DNA of 64,000 nucleotides. It comes from Candidatus Latescibacterota bacterium (GTDB lineage Bacteria > Krumholzibacteriota > Krumholzibacteriia > JACNKJ01). This document shows positions 35,018 to 44,863 of the stretch, in pieces. Both the position numbers and the translations under genes were made by a program. The notes beneath the pieces were generated by a model. It had not been told where the DNA came from. It saw nothing but the letters and a program-made list of their open reading frames with translations, and ran no database searches. Positions within the stretch are counted from its first letter, which is position 1; every line of letters starts with the position of its first letter. The stretch covers positions 1 to 64,000 of the forward strand of contig JACKDC010000005.1 of NCBI GenBank assembly GCA_020633725.1, written 5' to 3'.

Positions 35018-35566
35018 GTGAGTTCGTCGAAGGAGACCCGCTTCTACGGCTACCTGGCCGAGTTCGAGACCGTCAACGGCCTCGTGGACGCCTGCGCCGC
35101 CATCCGCGACGCCGGCTACACCCGCTGGGACGCGCACACGCCCTTCCCGGTCCACGGCCTCGACGGCGCCATGGGCCTGCGCACGACCAAGCTGCCCTGG
35201 GTGGTCTTCTTCTCGGGGCTCACCGGCGCCGGCCTCGGCCTGCTGCTGCAGTACTGGACCTCCGCGGTGGACTACCCGCTCATCATCAGCGGCAAGCCGC
35301 TGTTCAGCATTCCCGCGAACGTGCCCATCACCTTCGAGATGACCATCCTGTTCTCGGCGCTGAGCGCGTTCATCGGCATGCTGGCCTTCAACGGCCTGCC
35401 CCAGTTCTACCACCCCGTCTTCCACAGCGAGCGCTTCCGTCGCGCGACGGACGACCGCTTCTTCATCACCGTAGAGGCGCGCGATCCCCGCTTCCGCGAG
35501 GACGACACGCGCAGCCTTCTCGAGTCCCTGGGCCCGGTCCAGGTCGAGCGTCTCGAGGAGGACTAG
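35018..35566 (+). CDS. actD: alternative complex III subunit ActD (DUF3341)
   Basis: A 182-residue protein with the DUF3341 pattern: an N-terminal cytoplasmic domain beginning YGYLAEFETVNGLVDACAAIRDAGYTRWD, quoted here only as its motif outline (YGYLAEF, then GYTRWD-HTPFPVHG), and two central transmembrane helices at about 60-80 and 105-125. It is a structural subunit. It starts with GTG 11 bp after actC behind a GGGGGGAG site and ends 2 bp before actE. Confidence 0.92.
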   Translation: MSSSKETRFYGYLAEFETVNGLVDACAAIRDAGYTRWDAHTPFPVHGLDGAMGLRTTKLPWVVFFSGLTGAGLGLLLQYWTSAVDYPLIISGKPLFSIPANVPITFEMTILFSALSAFIGMLAFNGLPQFYHPVFHSERFRRATDDRFFITVEARDPRFREDDTRSLLESLGPVQVERLEED

Positions 35567-35567
35567 G

Positions 35568-36212
35568 ATGCCGCGCTGGATTCTGCAGCTGCTGGTGCTG
35601 GGCGCGCTGATCACCCTGATCCCGCTGGCGATGGTCACGCGCGAGCGCATGAGCTCGCATGGAGATCGCACGCGCATCAGCATCATCCCCGACATGGACA
35701 AGCAGCCCAAGTACAAGGCGCAGGAGGCCAGTCCGCTCTTCGTGGACGGCCGCTCCGCGCGCGCCGACGTGCCGGGCACCGTGGCCCGCGGCGAGCTGCG
35801 CGCCGACGCCGCGCTCTACCAGGGCCGCGACGGCGACGCCTGGATCGACAGCTTCCCGGTGGCGGTGGACTCCACGCTGCTGGCGCGCGGTCGAGAGCGC
35901 TTCGGCATCTTCTGCGCGCCCTGCCACGGCCTCGCGGGCCGCGGTGACGGCATGGTGAACCAGCGCGCGATGGCGCTGGCCGAAGGGGGCTGGACGCCGC
36001 CCAGCGACCTGACCGGCGAGCTGATCCGCAGCCGGCCGCTGGGCCACCTGTACAACACGATCACCGAGGGCATCCGCAACATGCCGGCCTACGGGCCGCA
36101 GGTGCCGCCTCACGACCGCTGGGCCATCGTGGCCTACGTGAAGGCCCTGCAACTCAGTCAGCACGCGACCCTCGCCGACGTTCCCGCCGATCAGCGGGAC
36201 CTGCTCAAGTAG
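35568..36212 (+). CDS. actE: alternative complex III subunit ActE, monoheme cytochrome c
   Basis: A 214-residue cytochrome with one N-terminal anchor helix (about 5-22), a linker, and a class I cytochrome c fold. The heme site is CAPCHG at about residue 114 and a methionine ligand is likely in NMPAYG. In ACIII supercomplexes this subunit hands electrons to the oxidase. No separate soluble cytochrome c gene is nearby. Confidence 0.9.
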   Translation: MPRWILQLLVLGALITLIPLAMVTRERMSSHGDRTRISIIPDMDKQPKYKAQEASPLFVDGRSARADVPGTVARGELRADAALYQGRDGDAWIDSFPVAVDSTLLARGRERFGIFCAPCHGLAGRGDGMVNQRAMALAEGGWTPPSDLTGELIRSRPLGHLYNTITEGIRNMPAYGPQVPPHDRWAIVAYVKALQLSQHATLADVPADQRDLLK

Positions 36213-36217
36213 GGACG

Positions 36218-37441
36218 ATGGGAGCTCACAGAAGGCCGCCGCTGCTGGACATCCAGCAAGAGAACCGCCACCTCGGCGACTGGGGCCGCCGCACGCTGCG
36301 CATCGCGGCCGTGCTGGCCGTGCTGGGCCTGGCGGCGAGCCTGGCCCTGGGCGCGGGCGCCGGCGACGGCTGGCAGCGCTTCGGCCAGTCCTATCTGCTG
36401 AACTTCGCCTACTTCCTCAGCCTGTCGCTCGGCGCGCTCTTCTTCGTGCTGATCCAGCACGTCACGGGCGCCACCTGGAGCGTCGTCGTGCGGCGCCTGG
36501 CCGAGGCCATCGCCACGAACCTGCCCTGGCTGGGGCTGCTGGCGATTCCCATCCTCCTGATGATGGGCAAGCTCTACCACTGGACCGACGCGGCGCACGT
36601 CGCCCACGACCCGCTGCTGCAGGGCAAGGCGCCCTACCTGAACAAGACCTTCTTCATGATCCGCATGGCGGTCTACTTCCTGGTCTGGACCTGGCTGTCG
36701 CGCTACTACTACACGCGCTCGACGCGGCAGGATGCGAGCGGCGACATCGCCCACACCCACGCCATGCAGCGCCTGAGCGGGCCGGGCCTCGTGATCTTCG
36801 CGATCACCAGCACCTTCGCGGCCGTGGATCTGCTGATGAGCCTGGAGCCGCACTGGTTCAGCACGATCTTCGGCGTCTACTACTTCGCGGGCAGCGCCGT
36901 GGGCTGCTTCGCGCTGCTGGCGCTCTGGGCGCGCCTGCTGCAGCGCGGCAAGATCCTGAGCCGCGCGATCACGCGCGAGCACTACCACGACCTGGGCAAG
37001 CTGGTGTTCGCGTTCATCGTCTTCTGGGCCTACATCGCCTTCTCGCAGTACATGCTCATCTGGTACGCCAACGTGCCCGAGGAGACGGTGTGGTACCTGG
37101 CGCGGCAGACGGGCCAGTGGACCGCCGTCTCCGTGCTCCTGCTCTTCGGACACTTCTTCGCGCCCTTCCTCGGCCTGCTCTCGCGCTACCCCAAGCGCCA
37201 GATGCTGCTGCTCATGCCGGGCGCGCTCTGGGTGCTCTTCATGCACTGGGTGGATCTCTACTGGCTCGTGATGCCCACGTTCAGCCCCGAGCGCGTGCCG
37301 CTGCACTGGCTGGACCTGACCCTCTTCGTCGGCCTGGGCGGGCTGTCCGTCTCGCTCGTGATGCTGCGCCTGCGCAGCGTGGCCGTGGTGCCGGAGCGCG
37401 ACCCGCGCCTGGCCGCGTCGCTGGAGTTCGAGAATGCCTGA
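36218..37441 (+). CDS. actF: alternative complex III subunit ActF, second NrfD-like membrane protein
   Basis: A 407-residue protein with about ten transmembrane helices, related to ActC. Late motifs HWVDLYWLVMP and HWLDLTLFVGLGG are typical of ActF. It is part of the ACIII membrane core. It starts 6 bp after actE, and its last 8 bp overlap the next small gene. Confidence 0.9.
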   Translation: MGAHRRPPLLDIQQENRHLGDWGRRTLRIAAVLAVLGLAASLALGAGAGDGWQRFGQSYLLNFAYFLSLSLGALFFVLIQHVTGATWSVVVRRLAEAIATNLPWLGLLAIPILLMMGKLYHWTDAAHVAHDPLLQGKAPYLNKTFFMIRMAVYFLVWTWLSRYYYTRSTRQDASGDIAHTHAMQRLSGPGLVIFAITSTFAAVDLLMSLEPHWFSTIFGVYYFAGSAVGCFALLALWARLLQRGKILSRAITREHYHDLGKLVFAFIVFWAYIAFSQYMLIWYANVPEETVWYLARQTGQWTAVSVLLLFGHFFAPFLGLLSRYPKRQMLLLMPGALWVLFMHWVDLYWLVMPTFSPERVPLHWLDLTLFVGLGGLSVSLVMLRLRSVAVVPERDPRLAASLEFENA

Positions 37442-37754
37442 GTCGACCTCGCCGGAGCCGCGCTACGACGACCCCAAGAGCAGCAGCACGGCCTGGGTGG
37501 CCGCGATCGGCGGGCTCATCCTGCTGGTGCTGATCATGGGGCTGCAGCTCGTCTTCCGGCAGATGGAGGACACGGAGATCGAGGCCAAGCAGTCGTCGGC
37601 GGACGCCGAGGCCCTGGCCGCGCTCGAGGCCACGCAGGAGGCGGAGATCAGCGACTTCGCCTGGGTGGACCGCGAGCAGGGCGTCGTGCGGATGCCCATC
37701 GCCACGGCGATGGAGGAGATCGTGGACCGCTACGGAAAGGTTGCCGGGCGTTGA
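37434..37754 (+). CDS. small single-helix membrane protein of the act-cox operon
   Basis: A 106-residue protein with one transmembrane helix (about 23-42) and a charged periplasmic part. The tail VVRMPIATAMEEIVDRYG resembles small proteins encoded before sco in act-cox clusters of other phyla. I know no assigned function. Overlap with both neighbours (8 bp with actF, 4 bp with sco) shows tight coupling, so it may be a supercomplex assembly or linker factor. Confidence 0.75.
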   Translation: MPESTSPEPRYDDPKSSSTAWVAAIGGLILLVLIMGLQLVFRQMEDTEIEAKQSSADAEALAALEATQEAEISDFAWVDREQGVVRMPIATAMEEIVDRYGKVAGR

Positions 37755-38620
37755 GCGTTCGCATCGGCATGACGCGCCTCGCGCGCGCGGCGCTCCTGGC
37801 GGCGGCCCTCGTCCTCGTGGCGGGCGCGCTCGGGCAGCCCGTGCGGGCGCTGGAGTCGGCGGAGCAGGAGCTGCCGGAGCTGGAGGGCCTCGGCATCTTC
37901 CACCAGGGCGGCGCCCAGGTGCCGCTGGAGCTGGCCTTCACCGACGAGGACGGCAACCCGGCGACGCTGGGCCAGTACATCGACGGCTCGAAGCCCGTCA
38001 TCCTGACGCTCGTCTATTACAACTGCCCGATGCTCTGCAACATCCTGCTGGACCAGTTCGTCAAGGGTCTGGACGAGCTGGACTGGACGCCGGGGCAGGA
38101 GTTCAGCGTCGTGACGGTGAGCATCGACCCGCGGGACGACGCCGCCGGCTCGGCCAAGAAGAAGGCCCACCAGATCGAGAACTACGGCAGGCCCTCGGCG
38201 GCGGCCGGCTGGCACTTCCTCACCGGTGACGACGCCACCATCCACCGCCTGGCCGACAGCGTGGGCTTCAAGTACGCCTACGACGAGGCCAGCGGGCAGT
38301 ACCGTCACGCGGCGGGCATCTTCGTGCTCACGCCGGACGGCAAGGTGAGCCAGACCCTGCTGGGCCTGGAGTTTCCCGCCAAGGACCTGCGACTGGCCCT
38401 GGTGGAGGCGTCCGCCGGCGAGATCGGCAACGCCCTGGACCGGGCCCTGCTCTTCTGCTTCCATTACGACGCCACGGAAGGGCGCTATGCCGTGGCGGCC
38501 ATGAACCTGATGCGCCTGGGCGGCGGCGTGACCGTGGCCGTGCTGGGCCTGTGGCTGTTCACCGTCTGGCGGCGCGATCGCCGGCGCCGGCGGGTGCTAG
38601 CAGAGGGAACCCACTCTTGA
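37751..38620 (+). CDS. sco: SCO1/SenC copper chaperone for cytochrome oxidase
   Basis: A 289-residue thioredoxin-fold protein that inserts copper into the CuA site of CoxB. An N-terminal signal or anchor (about 10-30) precedes the fold. The copper ligands C92 and C96 (CPMLC) and H186 (RHAAG) are present. An extra C-terminal transmembrane helix (about 255-272) is present. It starts with TTG at 37751, overlapping the upstream stop, with GGAAAGG in front; an ATG at 37769 is possible. Confidence 0.92.
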   Translation: MSVRIGMTRLARAALLAAALVLVAGALGQPVRALESAEQELPELEGLGIFHQGGAQVPLELAFTDEDGNPATLGQYIDGSKPVILTLVYYNCPMLCNILLDQFVKGLDELDWTPGQEFSVVTVSIDPRDDAAGSAKKKAHQIENYGRPSAAAGWHFLTGDDATIHRLADSVGFKYAYDEASGQYRHAAGIFVLTPDGKVSQTLLGLEFPAKDLRLALVEASAGEIGNALDRALLFCFHYDATEGRYAVAAMNLMRLGGGVTVAVLGLWLFTVWRRDRRRRRVLAEGTHS

Positions 38621-39609
38621 GACTGCTGAACACGCTCTTCGGGCACTGGGATGGCGCCATGCTGGCGCAGGCGGCCGGCTCCTTCTGGATGCCGCGCCAG
38701 GGGACCGCCCTCGCGGGTGAAGTGGACAGCATCTTCGACTTCATCCTCTGGCTCAGCCTCTTCTTCTTCACGCTGATCGTCGGCCTGATGATCGTCTTCA
38801 TCGTGCGCTACCGGCAGCGTCGGCGCGACGAGCTGCCGGAGACCTCGCCGAGCCACAACACCGCGCTCGAGCTCACCTGGACGCTGGTGCCGGTGGCGCT
38901 GGTGGTGGTGATCTTCACCGTCGGCTTCCGCGGCTACCTGCGCCTCACGGTGACGCCCACCGACTCCTACGAGGTGCTGGTGACGGCCCAGAAGTGGAAC
39001 TGGCAGTTCACCTATCCGAACGGGTACAGCGACCCCGAGCTGCACGTCCCCGCCGGCAAGCCGGTGCGCCTGGTGATGAGCTCGCAGGACGTCATCCACA
39101 GCTTCTTCGTGCCGGACTTCCGCGTGAAGCGCGACGTGGTGCCCGGCCGCTACAGCAAGGTCTGGTTCGAGGCCGACGAGCCCGGCGAGCACGCGATTCT
39201 CTGCGCCGAGTTCTGCGGCACCGGGCACTCGGACATGCTGTCCAAGGTGATCGTGCAGCCGCAGGCGGAGTTCGACGCCTGGCTCGACAACGCCGGCGGC
39301 TTCCTGGACAAGCTGCCCCCGGCCGAGGCCGGCGAGCGCGTGACGCGCAGCCTGGGCTGCAACGTCTGCCACAGCAGCGATGGCCGGCGCCTGGCCGGGC
39401 CCACCTACAAGGGTCTCTTCGGCCACGAGGTGAAGCTTCGCGACGGCAGCACGGTCATCGCGGACGAGGACTACATCCGCAACTCCATCCTCGACCCTCA
39501 GGGCCAGGTGGTGGAGGGCTTCGATCCGGTGATGCCCACCTTCCAGGGGCGCATCAACGACAAGGAGATCACCGTGATCATCGCCTACATCAAGTCACTG
39601 AGCGAGTAG
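38617..39609 (+). CDS. coxB: cytochrome c oxidase subunit II with fused cytochrome c (caa3 type)
   Basis: A 330-residue protein. Two transmembrane helices (about 45-67 and 87-108) precede the CuA cupredoxin domain with C196, C200, H204 and M207 (CAEFCGTGHSDM). A fused cytochrome c domain follows, with heme site C248-C251-H252 (CNVCH) and the likely Met ligand in VMPTF. It receives electrons, probably directly from ActE. The TTG at 38617 overlaps the sco stop (TTGA) and has AGAGGGAA in front. Confidence 0.92.
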   Translation: MRLLNTLFGHWDGAMLAQAAGSFWMPRQGTALAGEVDSIFDFILWLSLFFFTLIVGLMIVFIVRYRQRRRDELPETSPSHNTALELTWTLVPVALVVVIFTVGFRGYLRLTVTPTDSYEVLVTAQKWNWQFTYPNGYSDPELHVPAGKPVRLVMSSQDVIHSFFVPDFRVKRDVVPGRYSKVWFEADEPGEHAILCAEFCGTGHSDMLSKVIVQPQAEFDAWLDNAGGFLDKLPPAEAGERVTRSLGCNVCHSSDGRRLAGPTYKGLFGHEVKLRDGSTVIADEDYIRNSILDPQGQVVEGFDPVMPTFQGRINDKEITVIIAYIKSLSE

Positions 39610-39624
39610 GGGGCTGAGGGCGAC

Positions 39625-41274
<1,650 letters not shown>

Positions 41275-41295
41275 CGCGGGGCCGCGGGGGAATTC

Positions 41296-42141
41296 ATGGC
41301 ACAGCACGCCTCGCATCTGGCGCACCACTTCGACAACGAGAAGCAGCAGTACGAGTCCAGCAAGCTGGGCATGTGGCTCTTCCTGGCCACCGAGATCCTG
41401 CTCTTCGGCGGGCTGTTCTGCGCCTACGCGGTGTACCGGGCGAACCATCCGGAGATCTTCGTCTACGCGCACCACTTCCTGGACAAGACCCTGGGCGGCA
41501 TCAACACCGTGGTGCTGATCTGCAGCAGCCTGACCATGGCCATGGCCGTGCGCACGGCGCAGCTCGGGCAGCGCAGGCGCACCGTGTTGCTGCTCGCGGT
41601 CACGCTGCTCTGCGCGCTGGGCTTCCTGAGCATCAAGTACGTGGAGTACAAGGCCAAGTGGGAGCACGGGCTGCTCTGGGGCAGGCACTACGCGCCGGCG
41701 ATGCACGAGGCCGAGGCCGACGCCCACGCCGCCCCGGCGATCCCCGCGCCGCCCGTGGCCAGCGGCGACGGCAGCACGTCCAGCCTGGTCCCGCCCGCGG
41801 CCGACGCGCCCGGCGGCCTGGCGCCCGAGGCGCTGGCCCAGTCTCCCCGCGACGAGGCGACGCCCGCCGCGGCCCCGCACGACGCCGAGGGCCTGCCCAC
41901 GCACGACGCCAACGCGCCGAAGAACGTGCAGACCTTCTTCTCGATCTACTTCGCGATGACCGGCCTCCACGCCATCCACGTGATCGCCGGCATGATCGCG
42001 ATCTTCTGGGTCCTGCTGCGCACGCGGCGCGGCGAGTTCGGCCCGGACTACTACACGCCGGTCGACCTGGTGGGCCTCTACTGGCACCTGGTGGACCTGA
42101 TCTGGATCTATCTCTTCCCGCTGCTCTACCTGATCAAGTAG
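41296..42141 (+). CDS. coxC: cytochrome c oxidase subunit III with long Ala/Pro-rich insert
   Basis: A 281-residue subunit with five transmembrane helices. The first three lie in about residues 25-115 and the last two in about 210-280. Between them is an insert of about 80 residues (about 135-213), rich in Ala, Pro, Asp and His, that is probably disordered. Conserved motifs TGLHAIHVIAGM and YWHLVDLIWIYLFPLLYL are intact, so the gene is functional. Confidence 0.9.
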   Translation: MAQHASHLAHHFDNEKQQYESSKLGMWLFLATEILLFGGLFCAYAVYRANHPEIFVYAHHFLDKTLGGINTVVLICSSLTMAMAVRTAQLGQRRRTVLLLAVTLLCALGFLSIKYVEYKAKWEHGLLWGRHYAPAMHEAEADAHAAPAIPAPPVASGDGSTSSLVPPAADAPGGLAPEALAQSPRDEATPAAAPHDAEGLPTHDANAPKNVQTFFSIYFAMTGLHAIHVIAGMIAIFWVLLRTRRGEFGPDYYTPVDLVGLYWHLVDLIWIYLFPLLYLIK

Positions 42142-42166
42142 TGGGCGGGACCGGAAGGACGCGACG

Positions 42167-42583
42167 ATGACTCACGGCGATCACGCTCACGACGCTCCGC
42201 ACGTGGTGCCGCTGAAGGTGCTGCTCGGGGTCTGGGCTGCCCTGCTGTTCTTCACCTTCGTCACCGTGGCCGTGACCTGGATCAATCTCGGCCCCCTCAG
42301 CCTGCCGGTGGCCATCGGCATCGCCACGGTGAAGGCCATGCTGGTCGCGCTCTTCTTCATGCACCTCAAGTACGACCGGCCCTTCAACGCCGTGGTGCTG
42401 GTCTCGTCGATTTTCTTCGTGCTGCTCTTCGTGGGTCTCGCGCTGCTCGACACCCTGCACTATCGCGACGACCTGATCCCCGGCTACTCCCCGGCCATGC
42501 CCAAGACCGAGGCCGCCGCCGACGTGGCGGCCACCGCCACCGCCGCCGAGACCGCGCCCGCCGAGGCCCCCGCCTCGCACTGA
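42167..42583 (+). CDS. coxD: cytochrome c oxidase subunit IV
   Basis: A 138-residue small subunit with a His-rich N-terminus (HGDHAHDAPH), three transmembrane helices (about 17-38, 46-65, 75-97) and the motif KAMLVALFFMHLKYD typical of prokaryotic subunit IV. An Ala/Glu/Thr-rich tail closes it. It is the last gene of the act-cox operon. Confidence 0.88.
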   Translation: MTHGDHAHDAPHVVPLKVLLGVWAALLFFTFVTVAVTWINLGPLSLPVAIGIATVKAMLVALFFMHLKYDRPFNAVVLVSSIFFVLLFVGLALLDTLHYRDDLIPGYSPAMPKTEAAADVAATATAAETAPAEAPASH

Positions 42584-42607
42584 CGCCCCTCGCTCCGCCG
42601 ACTGTCG

Positions 42608-43684
42608 CTAGGGGGTGGGTTCGCCCGCCAGCCAGCGCGTGGCCAGGGGCTCCTGCGAATACCACGCGAACCAGAACGCCTCGGCGCAGGTCACCGGCGC
42701 GCCGTCCGGCGACGTGACCGTGGCCACGGGCGGATCGCCGGGCCAGACCCGGAAGGCCAGCGCGCGCCCCGCCAGGGTGTCCTGCCAGCGGCCGTCCGCA
42801 TCGGCGCGCGCGGCGATCCAGGCCAGGGGATAGAGCCGCCGCTCGCCGCCGGTCCACACCGACAGCACCGGGCTCTTGAGCGAGAGGCCCGTCGCCTCCT
42901 CGTCGGGGAGCGGCCGCGCGGGGTACTGCAGGCGGTCCGAACCCAGGTAGCTGACGTAGGGCCGCCGCCGGTACTTGCGGGCCAGCCCCTCCTCCGAGGG
43001 CTCCAGCACGGCCGTGCCGGGGTGCCGGGCCAGCCAGTCGTCCCAGCGCGTCAGGGCGACGGGCACACGCGCCAGGCTGTCGCCGCGCGCGGCGGCGGGC
43101 CCGGCGAGCGCCCGTCCCGTGAGCTGGCTCCAGAGGCTCGCCGCCTGCGTGCTGTCGGACGGCGTGCCGCGGTCGTAGAGCAGCAGGTTCGAGTTGTAGA
43201 AGAGCCCGCTCACCCCGAACGCCACGCCCTCCGACGCATACGCGCAGGCCGCCCCGCAGAGGGGATTCCAGGTGACGAGCAGCGCCTCGCCGCCCAGCGT
43301 GTCGTTCACCACCTCGTGCCAGTTGAGGATGGACACGGGGTAGGCACAGGCCGCGCCGTTCGCCGCGACACCCAGCACGCGGTCGCTCCCCATCAGGAAG
43401 GGCTCGCGGCCCTTGGCGTTGAGCGCCGCGAGTCCGGCGGCGTCCAGGCGCGGGGGATGGGACAGGGCGGGCAGGCCGTCGCGCGGGACGCCCGAGGGGA
43501 CGATCTCGCTGCGCGGGATGGCCAGGTCGCTCAGCTCGAAGCCGTAGGTCTCGAGGTGCTTGCCGTCGCCGCGCAGGCCGCCGGCCTCGAAGGCCCGGCG
43601 CTGGTTCAGCTGCCAGGAGAGCGCCAGCATGCCGAGGAGGAACGCGACGGCGAAGAGCCAGGCGTTGCGCCGGCCGAGGATCAT
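42608..43684 (-). CDS. DUF3179 domain protein
   Basis: A 358-residue protein with an N-terminal transmembrane or signal segment (about 7-22) and a DUF3179 region: AYPVSILNWHEVVND, TWNPLCGAACAY, then FGVSGLFYNSNLLLYDR. The family function is not established. It overlaps the end of ctaB by 4 bp (ATGA) and so is probably cotranslated with it. Its placement between heme o synthase and the oxidase operon suggests a link with respiration. Confidence 0.85.
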   Translation of the reverse strand: MILGRRNAWLFAVAFLLGMLALSWQLNQRRAFEAGGLRGDGKHLETYGFELSDLAIPRSEIVPSGVPRDGLPALSHPPRLDAAGLAALNAKGREPFLMGSDRVLGVAANGAACAYPVSILNWHEVVNDTLGGEALLVTWNPLCGAACAYASEGVAFGVSGLFYNSNLLLYDRGTPSDSTQAASLWSQLTGRALAGPAAARGDSLARVPVALTRWDDWLARHPGTAVLEPSEEGLARKYRRRPYVSYLGSDRLQYPARPLPDEEATGLSLKSPVLSVWTGGERRLYPLAWIAARADADGRWQDTLAGRALAFRVWPGDPPVATVTSPDGAPVTCAEAFWFAWYSQEPLATRWLAGEPTP

Positions 43685-44676
43685 CGCGCGCCGGGCGTCG
43701 CGGTCGCCACGGCCGGCGCGGGTTCGCCGGCGAGCTCGGCGCGAAGGGACTGCGCGCTCGGCCCGCGGTGACCCGCGTGACGTCCCCCGTCGCTCACCAG
43801 GAGGATGAGCGCCAGGGGCAGCACGATGACGCTGGCCAGGAACAGCTGCCGGGCGCTGCGCAGATCGAGCCGCCGCCACAGACGAAGGCTGAGGAGCACC
43901 AGCACGAGGCCCAGCGCGGCGAAGCCTGCGGCCGAGGGCGCGCCGGCCAGTCCCGCCATGGCGAAGGCCAGGCCCAGCGGCACCAGCGCCAGGCTGTAGA
44001 GCGTGGACAGCGCCCCTGTCAACTGGCCGCCCGGGTCGACCACGGGCAGCATGCGAAAGCCTCCGCGCGCGTAGTCCTCGCGGTAGAGCCAGGCCAGCGC
44101 CAGGAAGTGGGGCACCTGCCACAGAAAGAGCAGCAGTCCGAAGAGCCAGGCCCCGGGGGCGAGGCGGCCGGTGGCGGCCGTCCAGCCCAGCACCGGCGGC
44201 AGCGCGCCGCAGATCGCGCCCACGAGCGTGTTCAGGGTGCTGCGGGGCTTGAGCGGCGTGTAGACGAGCACGTAGAGCAGCACCGTGCTCAGCGCGAGCC
44301 CCGCGGTCAGCGGATTGGTGCCGCCGAGCAGCAGCGCCTGACCCAGCACGAGCTGAAGCGTCGCGACGGTCGCCGCGTGGCCCACGCCGAGCCGTCCGCT
44401 GGGCAGGGGGCGCAGCTTCGTGCGCTCCATGCGCGCGTCGCGGCGACGCTCCCAGACCTGGTTGAAGGCGTTCGCGCTGAAGGCGCAGAGCAAGGTGCCG
44501 AGCAGCGTGGCGGCGAGTTCGGGCAGGTCGAGCGGCCCCCGCCGCGCGAGCAGATAGGCCGCCGCCGTGGTGGCGAGCACCAGCGTGCTCAGCCGCGCCT
44601 TGCTGAGGGCGGCGTAGAGCCCGAGGCGCGCGCGCAGCGCGTCGAGGGGGCGAGGTGTCGTGGACGAGTGGGCCAT
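43681..44676 (-). CDS. ctaB: protoheme IX farnesyltransferase (heme o synthase)
   Basis: A 331-residue UbiA-family membrane enzyme that adds a farnesyl group to heme b, the first step toward heme a. The two Asp-rich motifs are seen as NxxxDxxxD-like NAFNQVWERRRDARMERT, with the first Asp replaced, and YREDYARGGFRMLP. About eight or nine transmembrane helices follow the pattern of the family. I start at ATG 44676 (MAHSSTTPR); the frame is open about 65 codons further without membrane character. Confidence 0.88.
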   Translation of the reverse strand: MAHSSTTPRPLDALRARLGLYAALSKARLSTLVLATTAAAYLLARRGPLDLPELAATLLGTLLCAFSANAFNQVWERRRDARMERTKLRPLPSGRLGVGHAATVATLQLVLGQALLLGGTNPLTAGLALSTVLLYVLVYTPLKPRSTLNTLVGAICGALPPVLGWTAATGRLAPGAWLFGLLLFLWQVPHFLALAWLYREDYARGGFRMLPVVDPGGQLTGALSTLYSLALVPLGLAFAMAGLAGAPSAAGFAALGLVLVLLSLRLWRRLDLRSARQLFLASVIVLPLALILLVSDGGRHAGHRGPSAQSLRAELAGEPAPAVATATPGAR

Positions 44677-44686
44677 GGCAATTGAG

Positions 44687-44715
44687 TTGGCAGAGGGGAG
44701 GCCGAGGCGTAGGAT
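44687..44715 (+). promoter_or_regulatory. sigma-70-type promoter for heme a synthase
   Basis: TTGGCA (44687-44692), 17 bp, TAGGAT (44710-44715), with a leader of about 140 nt. The same DNA could be read as TGGCA...GGC with sigma-54 spacing, but the -12 lacks TT. Confidence 0.6.
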
Positions 44716-44863
44716 ACGGCCTCGGCGCCCGACCGACGCCGCCCAAGGTAGCAGTCCGCAGGCGGGCGCGAAAGGGAAAAGCGTCCGGGGCAAGGGTTTA
44801 GAGAATAGATGGTCCTGTCCGCGGGGACGTCGCCGCGGCGCCGGACCCGACCGAAGGAGCGCC

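Noticed and set aside
44687..44702. Sigma-54 reading of the heme a synthase promoter region
   Set aside because: GG and GC spacing fits, but the -12 lacks TT and the vegetative promoter on the same bases is much better.
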